This document shows positions 56,031 to 64,000 of a stretch of DNA of 64,000 nucleotides, piece by piece. The number at the start of each line of letters is the position of its first letter. Within the stretch, counting starts at the first letter, position 1. Made by a program: the position numbers and the translations under genes. Source of the stretch: Winslowiella arboricola (GTDB lineage Bacteria; Pseudomonadota; Gammaproteobacteria; Enterobacterales; Enterobacteriaceae); the NCBI RefSeq assembly GCF_025527015.1, contig NZ_JAODIM010000040.1, positions 186,001-250,000 of the forward strand, written 5' to 3'. Under the pieces are notes generated by a model, which saw nothing but the letters and a program-made list of their open reading frames with translations, was not told the DNA's origin and ran no database searches.

Positions 56031-58022
56031 TTAAATCAGCTCTTTCGCTTTTGCCACGACATTGGCAACCGTAAAGCCAAACAGATCGAACAGCTTTTCA
56101 GCCGGTGCTGACTCGCCGAAGCTGGTCATACCGATAACTGCGCCGTTCAGGCCGGTGTACTTGTACCAGTAGTCAGCGATACCCGCTTCGATAGCGACGC
56201 GCGCGCTGACCGCTTTTGGCAGCACAGCTTCACGGTAAGCCGCATCCTGCTTGTCGAAAGCGTCGGTAGATGGCATAGAAACCACCCGTACCTTGCGACC
56301 TTCGGTGGTCAGCTGGTCATAAGCGCCGACCGCCAGTTCAACTTCAGAACCGGTAGCGATCAGGATCAGCTCTGGCTGGCCTGCGCAATCTTTCAGCACA
56401 TAGGCACCGCGCGCTACGTTTGCCAGCTGCTCAGCAGTACGATCCTGCTGCGCCAGGTTCTGACGGGAGAAGATCAGCGCCGTCGGGCCATCCTGACGTT
56501 CGATCGCATACTTCCAGGCAACAGCAGACTCAACCTGGTCACATGGACGCCACAGGCTCATATTTGGCGTGACGCGCAGGCTGGCCATCTGTTCAACCGG
56601 CTGGTGCGTCGGGCCATCTTCACCCAGACCGATAGAGTCATGGGTATAGACCATAATCTGACGAATTTTCATCAGCGCGGCCATACGTGCGGCGTTACGC
56701 GCATATTCGACAAACATCAGGAAGGTGGCGGTGTACGGCAGGAAACCACCGTGCAGTGCGATACCGTTAGCGATGGCGGTCATACCGAACTCACGCACAC
56801 CGTAATGGATATAGTTACCCGCCAGATCTTCATTGATCGGTTTAGAGCCAGACCAGATGGTCAGGTTGCTCGGCGCCAGGTCAGCGGAGCCGCCGAGGTA
56901 TTCCGGCAGCAGCTTACCAAAGGCTTCGATAGCATTCTGCGAAGCTTTACGGCTGGCGATTTTCGCCGGATTAGCCTGCAACTGTTCAACATATTTCTGT
57001 GACTCTGCCTGCCAGTTTTCCGGCAGAGCATTGACGCTACGACGTTTGAACTCTGCAGCCAGTTCCGGGTGTGCTTTAGCGTAGGCAGCGAACTTATCGT
57101 TCCACGCCGCTTCTTTCGCCTGACCGGCTTCTTTTGCATCCCACTGCGCGTAAATATCCTGTGGGATCACAAATGGCGCATGCTCCCAACCCAGTTGCTT
57201 ACGGGTCAGTGCGACTTCGTCATCACCCAGCGGTGCGCCGTGTGAATCATGGGTGCCTGCTTTGTTTGGTGAACCAAAACCGATTACGGTTTTGCACATC
57301 AGCAGTGAAGGCTTGTCGCTGACGGTTTTCGCTTCTTCAATAGCGGCTTTAATCGCCGCAGCGTCATGACCGTCAACGCCGCGCACGACATGCCAGCCAT
57401 AAGACTCAAAACGTTGCGCCGTATCGTCAGTAAACCAGCCGTCGATATGACCATCAATCGAGATACCGTTGTCATCATAGAAAGCCACCAGTTTGCCCAG
57501 CTTCAGCGTACCCGCCAGTGAGCAGACTTCGTGGGAAATGCCTTCCATCATGCAGCCATCGCCCATAAACACATAAGTGTTGTGGTCGACGATATCGTGG
57601 CCTGCACGGTTAAACTGCGCCGCTAAAGTGCGCTCAGCGATGGCGAAACCAACCGCGTTGGCAATACCCTGACCCAGTGGGCCGGTGGTAGTTTCAACAC
57701 CTGCGGTATAGCCGTATTCAGGGTGACCTGGAGTTTTAGAATGCAGCTGACGGAAGTTTTCCAGCTCTTGCATCGGCAGATCGTAGCCGCTGAGGTGCAG
57801 CAGGCTGTAAATCAGCATTGAGCCGTGACCGTTAGACAGGATAAAACGGTCACGATCGGCCCACAGCGGGTTAGTTGGGTTATGGTTCAGATAGTCGCGC
57901 CATAACACTTCCGCGATATCCGCCATGCCCATCGGGGCGCCCGGGTGACCAGATTTGGCTTTTTGCACTGCATCCATACTGAGTGCGCGAATGGCGTTGG
58001 CAAGCTCTTTACGAGAAGGCAT
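56031..58022 (-). CDS. tktA: Transketolase
   Basis: A 663-residue thiamine-diphosphate enzyme of the pentose phosphate pathway. Conserved H26, H66 and H100 line the cofactor site, and the ThDP motif starts at G154-D-G156 ([10 protein letters not shown]). The pyrimidine-domain block [20 protein letters not shown] is also present. It diverges from loiP across 291 bp, as in E. coli. Confidence 0.97.
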   Translation of the reverse strand: MPSRKELANAIRALSMDAVQKAKSGHPGAPMGMADIAEVLWRDYLNHNPTNPLWADRDRFILSNGHGSMLIYSLLHLSGYDLPMQELENFRQLHSKTPGHPEYGYTAGVETTTGPLGQGIANAVGFAIAERTLAAQFNRAGHDIVDHNTYVFMGDGCMMEGISHEVCSLAGTLKLGKLVAFYDDNGISIDGHIDGWFTDDTAQRFESYGWHVVRGVDGHDAAAIKAAIEEAKTVSDKPSLLMCKTVIGFGSPNKAGTHDSHGAPLGDDEVALTRKQLGWEHAPFVIPQDIYAQWDAKEAGQAKEAAWNDKFAAYAKAHPELAAEFKRRSVNALPENWQAESQKYVEQLQANPAKIASRKASQNAIEAFGKLLPEYLGGSADLAPSNLTIWSGSKPINEDLAGNYIHYGVREFGMTAIANGIALHGGFLPYTATFLMFVEYARNAARMAALMKIRQIMVYTHDSIGLGEDGPTHQPVEQMASLRVTPNMSLWRPCDQVESAVAWKYAIERQDGPTALIFSRQNLAQQDRTAEQLANVARGAYVLKDCAGQPELILIATGSEVELAVGAYDQLTTEGRKVRVVSMPSTDAFDKQDAAYREAVLPKAVSARVAIEAGIADYWYKYTGLNGAVIGMTSFGESAPAEKLFDLFGFTVANVVAKAKELI

Positions 58023-58313
58023 TTTCTACTCCAGTTCGGGAATTATTCGCTTCGCCGTCCCTAACTTATTGTAATTAATCAGTTATCAGGCAAAGCCGAA
58101 GGAAAGACGACCATCAATGTACATGAAAAACAGGTGAAATGTACATGGCGTATCTTGCAAAAAAACCAGCACATTTCGCGCTTTGCGACACAGCCTGCTA
58201 TGCATTTGCTCGCTAAACGGCTATAAAATGCCTGTTCTGCAAAAATCTCCATCGCTGAGGTTTTTACAGGTCTTTGTTTTTATTACCTTGTTAACTTATT
58301 TGGGATAAATGGA

Positions 58314-59066
58314 ATGAAACTTCAAACTGCAGTTTTGGCAATGGGTATTGCCGCTCTACTCTCCGGGTGCCAGAACCTTGATACCAGCGCTCTGATGCAG
58401 TCCGGCGCGCAGGCTTATCAGGCCGCGACGCTAAGCGATGCGCAGGTTAAAGAGCTGAGCGATAAATCCTGTCAGCAGATGGACAGCGAAGCTCAAATTG
58501 CCCCTGCAAGCAGCACCTATGCCAAACGACTGGCAAAAATCTCCGCCGCGCTGGGTGACAATATCAACGGCACACCGGCCAACTACAAAGTGTATGTGAC
58601 CAAAGACGTCAACGCCTGGGCAATGGCTAACGGCTGTATCCGCGTCTATAGCGGCCTGATGGATATGATGACCGACAACGAAGTTGAAGGTGTACTGGGT
58701 CACGAAATGGGCCACGTTGCGCTGGGCCACACGCGTAAAGCGATGCAGGTTGCTTATGCCACTACCGCTGCGCGTTCTGCAGCCGGTGCTGCCGGTGGCG
58801 TTGCCGCATCACTGTCACAATCACAGCTGGGCGATCTCGGTGAGAAACTGGTCAACGCACAGTTCTCCCAGAGCCAGGAGTCGCAGGCAGATGACTATTC
58901 CTTTGATCTGCTGAAAAAACGTGGCATCAATCCGAACGGTTTAGTCACCAGCTTCGAGAAACTGGCGAAACTGGAAGGCGGCCATCAGAGCAGTATGTTT
59001 GACTCGCACCCTGCTTCTGCCGCGCGCGCAGAGCATATTAAAGAGCGTATCGCCGCCGGGAAATAA
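58314..59066 (+). CDS. loiP: Metalloprotease LoiP (YggG)
   Basis: A 250-residue M48-family lipoprotein. The lipobox is LLSGC (Cys19) and the zinc motif is VLGHEMGHVALGH, with the third ligand in SQESQADDYSFDLL. In E. coli LoiP is an outer-membrane protease active at low osmolarity. It is the left neighbour of the terpenoid operon, replacing the usual direct loiP-speB link. Confidence 0.95.
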   Translation: MKLQTAVLAMGIAALLSGCQNLDTSALMQSGAQAYQAATLSDAQVKELSDKSCQQMDSEAQIAPASSTYAKRLAKISAALGDNINGTPANYKVYVTKDVNAWAMANGCIRVYSGLMDMMTDNEVEGVLGHEMGHVALGHTRKAMQVAYATTAARSAAGAAGGVAASLSQSQLGDLGEKLVNAQFSQSQESQADDYSFDLLKKRGINPNGLVTSFEKLAKLEGGHQSSMFDSHPASAARAEHIKERIAAGK

Positions 59067-59103
59067 CCTGCAATTCCGGTAACACTCTCTGTAATAGATC
59101 GAT

Positions 59104-59144
59104 ACGGATGATACTCAATATTGTAATCAGTGAGTATCATCCGT
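59104..59144. promoter_or_regulatory. Perfect 14-bp inverted repeat before the terpenoid operon
   Basis: ACGGATGATACTCA (59104-59117) and TGAGTATCATCCGT (59131-59144) are exact inverted copies around a 13-bp AT-rich spacer. The right arm ends 20 bp before the oxidoreductase ATG. There is no T-run, so it is more likely an operator or a leader hairpin than the loiP terminator. Confidence 0.7.
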
Positions 59145-59164
59145 GCACAGAGTGACGCCACATC

Positions 59165-60532
59165 ATGAACACCTATCGCCCGGCCAACAACAACCCTGAG
59201 CGCTGCGCTATTGTTATCGGCGCCGGCATTGCCGGTCTGCTGGCAACCCGGGTGCTGTGCGACCACTTCCCCCATGTTTATCTGATCGAACAGGATGCGT
59301 TACCGGCAACCCCGCAAGCGCGCAAAGGGGTGCCACAGGCCCGTCATGTCCATCTGTTGATGGTGCGGGGACGGCGTGTGCTCGACCATTTTTTTCCCCA
59401 TCTGGACGCTGAATTATTTAACCTCGGCGCCATTCCACTGGACTGGTACGCCGATGTACGTTGGTACGGTCCTGCCGGCTGGATGGCATATGGCGGCAAT
59501 GGGTTAATCACCTGCTCCGCCAGCCGCGATCTGCTTGAGTTCGCGCTACGGCAGCGTGTCGTTGCTGACCGCCGCGTGCAGGTGTTCACCCGGCACAAAG
59601 TGGCCGGACTTGAAGTTGATGCGCAAACCGGGCAGATCCGCGCGGTACAGATTATGCCGTGTCACTCTGACCTCACCGCCAGACTAGCGTTGACCGCAGA
59701 TTTTGTTGTTGATGCCAGCGGGCGCTCGTCACAGACCGCCAGATGGCTCAACGAGCTGGGATATGGCCAGGCGCCAAAGCGCGTGGTTAACGCCTTCCTG
59801 GGTTACTCATCACGCCTCTATCGACGCCCTTCTGGCATCCGTTCTGCACCCTGGAAGGCATTAATTATCAGCGCCCAGCCGCCTGACTGTTTTCGCGCTG
59901 GCGGGATGTTTGCCATTGAGAATGATCAATGGATGGTGGTGCTGATGGGCGGTGGCGGCGATTATCCGCCGAGGGATGACGCCGGTTTTCTTAACTTTGC
60001 CCACAGCCTGCGCAATCCTGAGCTGTATCAGGTGCTTAAAGATGCTGAACCGGTCTCACCTGTCTGGCATTACCGACGGACAGAAAACCGCTGGATCCAT
60101 TATGAGCGTCAGGCGAAATGGCCTGCTGGCTTGATTGTGATGGGTGATGCAGTTTGTGGATTTAATCCAATATATGGTCAGGGCATGACGGTTGCGGCCC
60201 TCTCTGCTGAGCTTCTGGACAAGACGTTACACTCACGCGCCGGACTGGCCGAAATCACCACCTCGTTTCAGCAACAACTTGCGGCGCTCTGTGCGTGGCC
60301 ATGGACTATGGCGACAGGGGCAGATCTGTTATATCCCACCACCGCAGGCGGTGAGAACGCATGGCATGCCCGACTTGCTCAGCATTATCTTAATCAGGTT
60401 CTGATAATGGCGACAAAATATCCTGATATCTATCAGCGTTTTGTGCGGGTGATGAATATGGTCGATCCGCCATCAGTCCTGTTTGCGCCCTCTGTTGCGG
60501 CGCGCATGGCAATCGGTTGGTTCAGGAGATAA
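59165..60532 (+). CDS. FAD-dependent oxidoreductase of the terpenoid operon
   Basis: A 455-residue flavoprotein. The N-terminal FAD loop is IGAGIAG (18-24), with the acidic end of the second strand in YLIEQD (40-44). A DASGR motif is at 183-187, and the second FAD motif is VMGDAVCGFNPIYGQGMTVA (325-344). This layout fits the p-hydroxybenzoate-hydroxylase / geranylgeranyl-reductase superfamily. It has no signal peptide. The terpene synthase gene starts two bases after its stop codon, so I infer it oxidises (for example hydroxylates or epoxidises) the terpene product; reduction is also possible. A perfect inverted repeat lies just upstream. Confidence 0.85.
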   Translation: MNTYRPANNNPERCAIVIGAGIAGLLATRVLCDHFPHVYLIEQDALPATPQARKGVPQARHVHLLMVRGRRVLDHFFPHLDAELFNLGAIPLDWYADVRWYGPAGWMAYGGNGLITCSASRDLLEFALRQRVVADRRVQVFTRHKVAGLEVDAQTGQIRAVQIMPCHSDLTARLALTADFVVDASGRSSQTARWLNELGYGQAPKRVVNAFLGYSSRLYRRPSGIRSAPWKALIISAQPPDCFRAGGMFAIENDQWMVVLMGGGGDYPPRDDAGFLNFAHSLRNPELYQVLKDAEPVSPVWHYRRTENRWIHYERQAKWPAGLIVMGDAVCGFNPIYGQGMTVAALSAELLDKTLHSRAGLAEITTSFQQQLAALCAWPWTMATGADLLYPTTAGGENAWHARLAQHYLNQVLIMATKYPDIYQRFVRVMNMVDPPSVLFAPSVAARMAIGWFRR

Positions 60533-60534
60533 TC

Positions 60535-61509
60535 ATGCATGCGTTCGATTTAGCTGAATTCTACATTCCATTTACCACGCGAATAAACCGGCACCAGCAG
60601 GTGGCCACCCAAAACGCACTGGCCTGGCTGCAATTAACCGCACTGGTGGATGCAGAAAGCGAAAGCGACCGTTTGCAGCGGTTCGCCACTTTCGGCGAAC
60701 TTGCCGCCAGAACCTGTCCTGATGTCGGAGTGGCAGAATTAGAACAAATCATTAACTGGATCAACTGGCTTTTTGTTCTGGATGACCTGGTGGATGAACC
60801 GTGCCGTCAGTCAGCCGCCACTGATACGCTGGCGATGCTTGAGCATTTACGCCTGGTGATTAAATCTGATGCGCAGGCCACTGCCCGGACCACGCTTGAA
60901 ACAGCGTGGAAAATACTGTGGGAGAAACTCGCGGCTGGTATGGGCCAGCATGCGCAACAACGCTTTCTGCTGACCGTCGACCAGTACCTGGTTTCACTAC
61001 AACAAGAGATCGCCATGACGGCGGAAGGCTATATTCCTGATCTACTGACCTTTGCCGAAATACGCCGTAATACCGGCGCAGTAAAAACTACCCTCAGCAT
61101 CAATGAATACGCCTGGCATAAAGAACTGCCGCAGGGTTTCTTTGAGAGTGACCTCAACCGTGTGCTGACCGATGTCACCTGTGATGTAACCGGGATGACC
61201 AACGATATCTGGTCCTATTCAAAAGAGATTGCCCACCCGTCTAATAATAGCTATGTGGTTATTTTTGAGCATCATATGGGGTGCGATAACAGAGCTGCGA
61301 TGATAATGGTTAATCACTTAATCACCTCTCGCGTAAAATGTTTTCTGCATGCCCGCACGCAACTCTCCGCGTTTTTGTATAAACCTGACCTCTCTGCAGT
61401 AGATCGGAAAATCGTGCTGCACTATATCGCCGGCATGGAACACTGGATGCGGGGTAATCTCGAATGGTCTTCTGCTACTCCGCGATACAATCACCAGCAA
61501 CAACAGTAG
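60535..61509 (+). CDS. Class I terpene synthase (bacterial cyclase)
   Basis: A 324-residue single-domain cyclase with every class I landmark in the right place. The aspartate-rich motif is D83-D84-L-V-D87-E88. The NSE triad is N223-D-I-W-S227-Y-S-K-E231. The diphosphate-sensor arginine is R177, 46 residues before the triad. The C-terminal RY pair is R317-Y318, after WMRGNLEW. Such enzymes ionise a prenyl diphosphate with Mg2+ and cyclise it; the size suggests a sesquiterpene from FPP, but mono- or diterpene products are not excluded. I chose the ATG at 60535, behind AGGAG. No prenyl diphosphate synthase is in the window. Confidence 0.93.
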   Translation: MHAFDLAEFYIPFTTRINRHQQVATQNALAWLQLTALVDAESESDRLQRFATFGELAARTCPDVGVAELEQIINWINWLFVLDDLVDEPCRQSAATDTLAMLEHLRLVIKSDAQATARTTLETAWKILWEKLAAGMGQHAQQRFLLTVDQYLVSLQQEIAMTAEGYIPDLLTFAEIRRNTGAVKTTLSINEYAWHKELPQGFFESDLNRVLTDVTCDVTGMTNDIWSYSKEIAHPSNNSYVVIFEHHMGCDNRAAMIMVNHLITSRVKCFLHARTQLSAFLYKPDLSAVDRKIVLHYIAGMEHWMRGNLEWSSATPRYNHQQQQ

Positions 61510-61563
61510 CTTCCGCGGGCAATCTGTCCGCTCAACCCATTTTCGCGGAGGTTTCTGATCATC

Positions 61564-62124
61564 ATGCATAATAAGGGGCCACCAGACGACGAATCGCTAA
61601 TTCTGGTTGATGACAGCGATTGCCCGATCGGTTTTGCCGGTAAGTTACAGGTTCACCAGCTCGGGATATTACACCGCGCCTTTTCCATTTTTGTGTTCGA
61701 TGATGACGGGCGTCTGCTGCTGCAGCAACGTGCGTCCGTCAAGTACCATTCAGCGGGACTATGGAGCAATACCTGTTGCGGTCATCCGCGCGCGCAGGAA
61801 GAGACCCGCGCCGCCGCCTCACGCCGCCTGCAGGAGGAGATGGGATTTCAGTGTAACTTGCAGTGGGTAGCGGCTTTTATTTACCGCGCAGAGCTGGCAA
61901 ATGGTCTGATCGAACATGAGTATGATCATCTGTATACCGGCACCTTTGGCGGCACGCCGCAACCCGATGCTGACGAAGTATCAGACTGGGCGTGGCGAAG
62001 TCCCGACGAAGTGGAGCAGGCGCTGAGCGCTCATCCCGCTGACTTCACCATCTGGTTTACAAAAATTGTCCGCCAGCAGCCGCTGTTATTACGATCAGGG
62101 CGGAAGGATTTCCGCCCTGATTAA
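61564..62124 (+). CDS. idi: Isopentenyl-diphosphate delta-isomerase, type 1
   Basis: A 186-residue Nudix-fold enzyme interconverting IPP and DMAPP. The metal and catalytic parts are SNTCCGHPRAQE (C71/C72, H74) and the acid motif LIEHEYDHLY (E117, E119). A GGAGG site precedes the ATG. It follows the terpene synthase by 54 bp and would supply DMAPP for the cyclase substrate. In other Pantoea strains idi usually sits in a carotenoid cluster; here no crt gene is near. Its last codons form a hairpin. Confidence 0.93.
   Translation: MHNKGPPDDESLILVDDSDCPIGFAGKLQVHQLGILHRAFSIFVFDDDGRLLLQQRASVKYHSAGLWSNTCCGHPRAQEETRAAASRRLQEEMGFQCNLQWVAAFIYRAELANGLIEHEYDHLYTGTFGGTPQPDADEVSDWAWRSPDEVEQALSAHPADFTIWFTKIVRQQPLLLRSGRKDFRPD
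62094..62121. terminator. Hairpin within the 3' end of idi (idi/speB)
   Basis: ATCAGGGCGGAA (62094-62105) and TTCCGCCCTGAT (62110-62121) form a perfect 12-bp stem with a four-base loop. It covers the last nine codons of idi, and the second arm ends in the codon before the stop. It may end transcription from both convergent genes, though T-runs are absent. Confidence 0.65.
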
Positions 62125-62132
62125 GGCGCGGC

Positions 62133-63056
62133 TTATTCGCCTTTATTTACCGCCTGCACATGCAGCATATCCAGCGCCAGCGTCGCGGCGGCCAGCGCGG
62201 TCAAATCTGACTGGTCATAGCCAGGCGCGACTTCAACGATATCCATACCCACAATATTCAGTCCCTGTAATCCACGCACCAGCTTCAGCGCTTTATCCGA
62301 GGTCAGGCCACCAATCACCGGCGTGCCGGTGCCAGGCGCATGGGCCGGATCGAGACAGTCGATATCGAACGTCAGATAAACCGGCAGATCGCCGACAATC
62401 TGCTTCACCTGCGCCAGAATATCGTCAACGCCACGATCGTTAACCTGCGCCGCATCCAGCACGTGATAACCCAGATCTTTATCAAACTCGGTACGAATAC
62501 CGATCTGCACAGAGTGATCGGGATCGATCAAGCCTTCAGCCGGCGCATGGTGGAACATGGTGCCGTGATCGAATTTGGCGCCATTGGAATAGGTATCGGT
62601 ATGCGCATCAAAGTGCACCAGTGCCATTTTGCCAAAGTATTTGGCATGAGCGCGCAGCAGCGGCAGCGTGACATAGTGATCGCCACCAAAGCTCAGCATC
62701 CGCTTGCCGTTGGCCAGCAGTTTTTCCGCGTGCGCCTGCAGTTTGTCGGTCAGATCCTGTGAATCGCCAAAGGCGTACACCAGATCGCCACAGTCGATCA
62801 CTTTCAGACGCTTACGCAGGTCAAAACTCCACGGATAGCGGCAACCTTCCCACGCCAGGTTAGTTGAGATCTGACGGATAGCGTTCGGTCCCAGACGGCT
62901 GCCCGGACGGCCTGAAGTGGCGGCATCGAAAGGAATACCGGTAATCACCCACTCGGCGTCAGCGTCGTAAGGCTGGAAGTTAACCGGGAAACGCATAAAA
63001 CCAAAGGCGTTAGAAACCAGCGAGTTATCATACTCATTGCCCAGGGTGTTATTCAT
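62133..63056 (-). CDS. speB: Agmatinase
   Basis: A 307-residue dimanganese ureohydrolase that turns agmatine into putrescine and urea. Metal-binding motifs are [17 protein letters not shown] and [12 protein letters not shown]. It matches E. coli SpeB in length and position next to speA. In this genome the speB leader contains a terminator-like hairpin and a separate plus-strand gene lies between speA and speB. Confidence 0.96.
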   Translation of the reverse strand: MNNTLGNEYDNSLVSNAFGFMRFPVNFQPYDADAEWVITGIPFDAATSGRPGSRLGPNAIRQISTNLAWEGCRYPWSFDLRKRLKVIDCGDLVYAFGDSQDLTDKLQAHAEKLLANGKRMLSFGGDHYVTLPLLRAHAKYFGKMALVHFDAHTDTYSNGAKFDHGTMFHHAPAEGLIDPDHSVQIGIRTEFDKDLGYHVLDAAQVNDRGVDDILAQVKQIVGDLPVYLTFDIDCLDPAHAPGTGTPVIGGLTSDKALKLVRGLQGLNIVGMDIVEVAPGYDQSDLTALAAATLALDMLHVQAVNKGE

Positions 63057-63095
63057 AATACTGTCCTCTTTAAATCTATCATTCAGCTATAGATG

Positions 63096-63138
63096 AAAAA
63101 AATCCCCTCCGCGTCGTTAACCCGACGAGGAAGGGATT
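63096..63138 (-). terminator. Terminator-like hairpin in the speB leader
   Basis: A 16-position stem with two mismatches (63101-63116 with 63123-63138, loop of six) is followed on the minus strand by seven Ts at 63102-63096. It ends 40 bp before the speB ATG and could end transcripts coming from speA or act as an attenuator of speB. Confidence 0.8.
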
Positions 63139-63340
63139 GAGTGTTAAACCAGCTGACATCATCGATGCATTACAGCAGATTTTAGCATGAACACCTGCAA
63201 AGGTAAGAAGTGTTGTGTAACTCGCCGCAATACCCATAAAAAAATATTGTGTATTAGCCTAAAGGATCCAGATATCAGGTCGATATCGCTGATACTAGCT
63301 ATAAAAAATTGATAATGAGTTCATATTGGAGCCATGGTTT

Positions 63341-63799
63341 ATGACTGGATTTTTGGTGTCACGTTTTGGCAGCGTATTAGCGTTGTGGCGTTTAAACAGC
63401 AAATATAAAAATATATTCAAAATCTTACTAACACTCACAGCCTCCAGCACCTTGCTTTTTATGCTGGCGCTTACCTTCGCAGTACCGAATCTTTTTCTGG
63501 CGACACCCTCTGTCCGCGCGGCTGAAATCATCGCAACGCCGGAAGCCAAAAGAGAAACTAACAACGAGTGCCTGCAAAGATTTGAACAAAAATCGGCACG
63601 CCAGCGCGCGCTCTATGACGAAATAACCCATAGCTGGCAACCCATTAGTGACTTCCAGCGCGATGTCGGTGCCGGTTCAGTTCTGCAAGCAGAAATTGAG
63701 TATCGGGAAAGATTTAACCAGTATAATCAGGAAACTATCGATAAATTACGGCAGAAGTTGAGCGCCTGTGAGAAGGCGGCGGCAGAAGCCTGGTACTGA
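63341..63799 (+). CDS. Small exported or membrane-anchored protein, unknown
   Basis: A 152-residue protein I do not recognise. Residues about 28-53 are strongly hydrophobic (ILLTLTASSTLLFMLALTFA), followed by VRAAEIIA, which could be a signal-peptidase site. The rest is a charged helical region with two cysteines (NECLQRF and LSACEKAA) that may pair in the periplasm. I chose the ATG at 63341, nine bases after GGAG; a TTG five codons earlier is possible. It is antisense in orientation to both speA and speB and lies between them. Confidence 0.6.
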   Translation: MTGFLVSRFGSVLALWRLNSKYKNIFKILLTLTASSTLLFMLALTFAVPNLFLATPSVRAAEIIATPEAKRETNNECLQRFEQKSARQRALYDEITHSWQPISDFQRDVGAGSVLQAEIEYRERFNQYNQETIDKLRQKLSACEKAAAEAWY

Positions 63800-63817
63800 C
63801 AAACCGAGAGATTAATC

Positions 63818-63846
63818 AGGTTGGGTGCAGTGTCAGCACCCAACCT
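63818..63846. terminator. Hairpin between the small gene and speA
   Basis: AGGTTGGGTGC (63818-63828) and GCACCCAACCT (63836-63846) form a perfect 11-bp stem with a seven-base loop, then TTTAAA on the plus strand. A likely convergent terminator. Confidence 0.7.
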
Positions 63847-63854
63847 TTAAACCG

Positions 63855-64000
63855 CTATTCGTCTTCCAGGTAAGTGTAGCCGTACAGACCACTTTCAAAC
63901 TCTTCGAGGAACTGCGCGCGCAGCTCTTCATCAAGATCGGTCTCTTTTACCTGATTGTGGAAGTGGCGCAGCAACTCTTTCGGATCCAGCTGTACATACT
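63855..64000 (-). CDS. speA: Arginine decarboxylase, biosynthetic, C-terminal part
   Basis: The last 47 codons of a gene entering from the right edge. The translated end ([20 protein letters not shown], then [13 protein letters not shown]) matches the C-terminus of E. coli SpeA, which converts arginine to agmatine, the SpeB substrate. The stop is TAG at 63857-63855. Confidence 0.93.
   Translation of the reverse strand, partial: YVQLDPKELLRHFHNQVKETDLDEELRAQFLEEFESGLYGYTYLEDE

Noticed and set aside
59165-62124. Carotenoid (crt) cluster, because Pantoea idi often lies in one.
   Set aside because: No phytoene synthase, desaturase, cyclase or crtE-type gene is present; the cyclase is a class I terpene synthase with an NSE triad.

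Overview
The window is chromosomal DNA of a member of the Enterobacterales, most likely an Erwiniaceae (Pantoea/Erwinia/Mixta-like) relative. Two long blocks keep E. coli-type gene order: lysS-prfB-recJ-dsbC-xerD-fldB-cptA-sdhE-ygfZ-trhA-ygfF-gcvPHT, and ubiI-ubiH-pepP-ygfB-zapA-ssrS-fau-serA-rpiA-argP-yggE-argO-mscS-fbaA-pgk-epd-tktA-loiP-speB-speA. galR, lysA and lysR also keep their E. coli neighbourhood. The genus assignment is inference from synteny, protein similarity recalled from memory and gene content. I see no tRNA, rRNA, CRISPR array or insertion sequence.

Region by region. 1-11 kb: the start of a molybdopterin S/N-oxide reductase diverges from galR, whose own start is preceded by a near-perfect GalR operator. 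Between galR and lysA sits an inserted beta-glucoside PTS locus (EIIC, GH1 phospho-beta-glucosidase, EIIB, an ExuR/UxuR-like GntR regulator, a GNAT and a YitT-type membrane protein on the minus strand; EIIA divergent on the plus strand). Three TTGGNATNCCAA-type palindromes lie in the shared promoter. 11-21 kb: a lipoprotein with a trypsin-like triad, a cupin, then an AfuABC-type hexose-phosphate ABC importer directly downstream of a UhpABC-like sensing system, followed by a Phd/PIN toxin-antitoxin pair. 21-36 kb: the lysS-to-gcv core block, including prfB with its programmed frameshift. 36.2-40.4 kb: an island between gcvT and ubiI with an unrecognised 239-aa protein, an IscS-type cysteine desulfurase and an MFS transporter, closed by a 16-bp terminator hairpin. 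40-59 kb: core genes with 6S RNA and the fbaA-pgk-epd-tktA carbon-metabolism cluster. 59.1-62.1 kb: a compact terpenoid operon (FAD oxidoreductase, class I terpene synthase, Idi) inserted between loiP and speB, with a perfect 14-bp inverted repeat just before its first gene. 62-64 kb: speB and the 3' end of speA, with a small membrane protein between them and a strong terminator-like hairpin in the speB leader.

How genes work together. The strongest candidates for a little-described system are the terpenoid operon and the desulfurase-MFS trio. In the first, Idi would balance IPP/DMAPP, the synthase would cyclise a prenyl diphosphate (probably FPP from a housekeeping synthase elsewhere), and the flavoenzyme would oxidise the product. 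In the second, mobilised sulfur and an exporter suggest a sulfur-containing small molecule. Two families of short palindromes, one with a GGGCGGCG/CGCCGCCC core and one with GGGAGCCG/CGGCTCCC, recur in intergenic spaces across the window.
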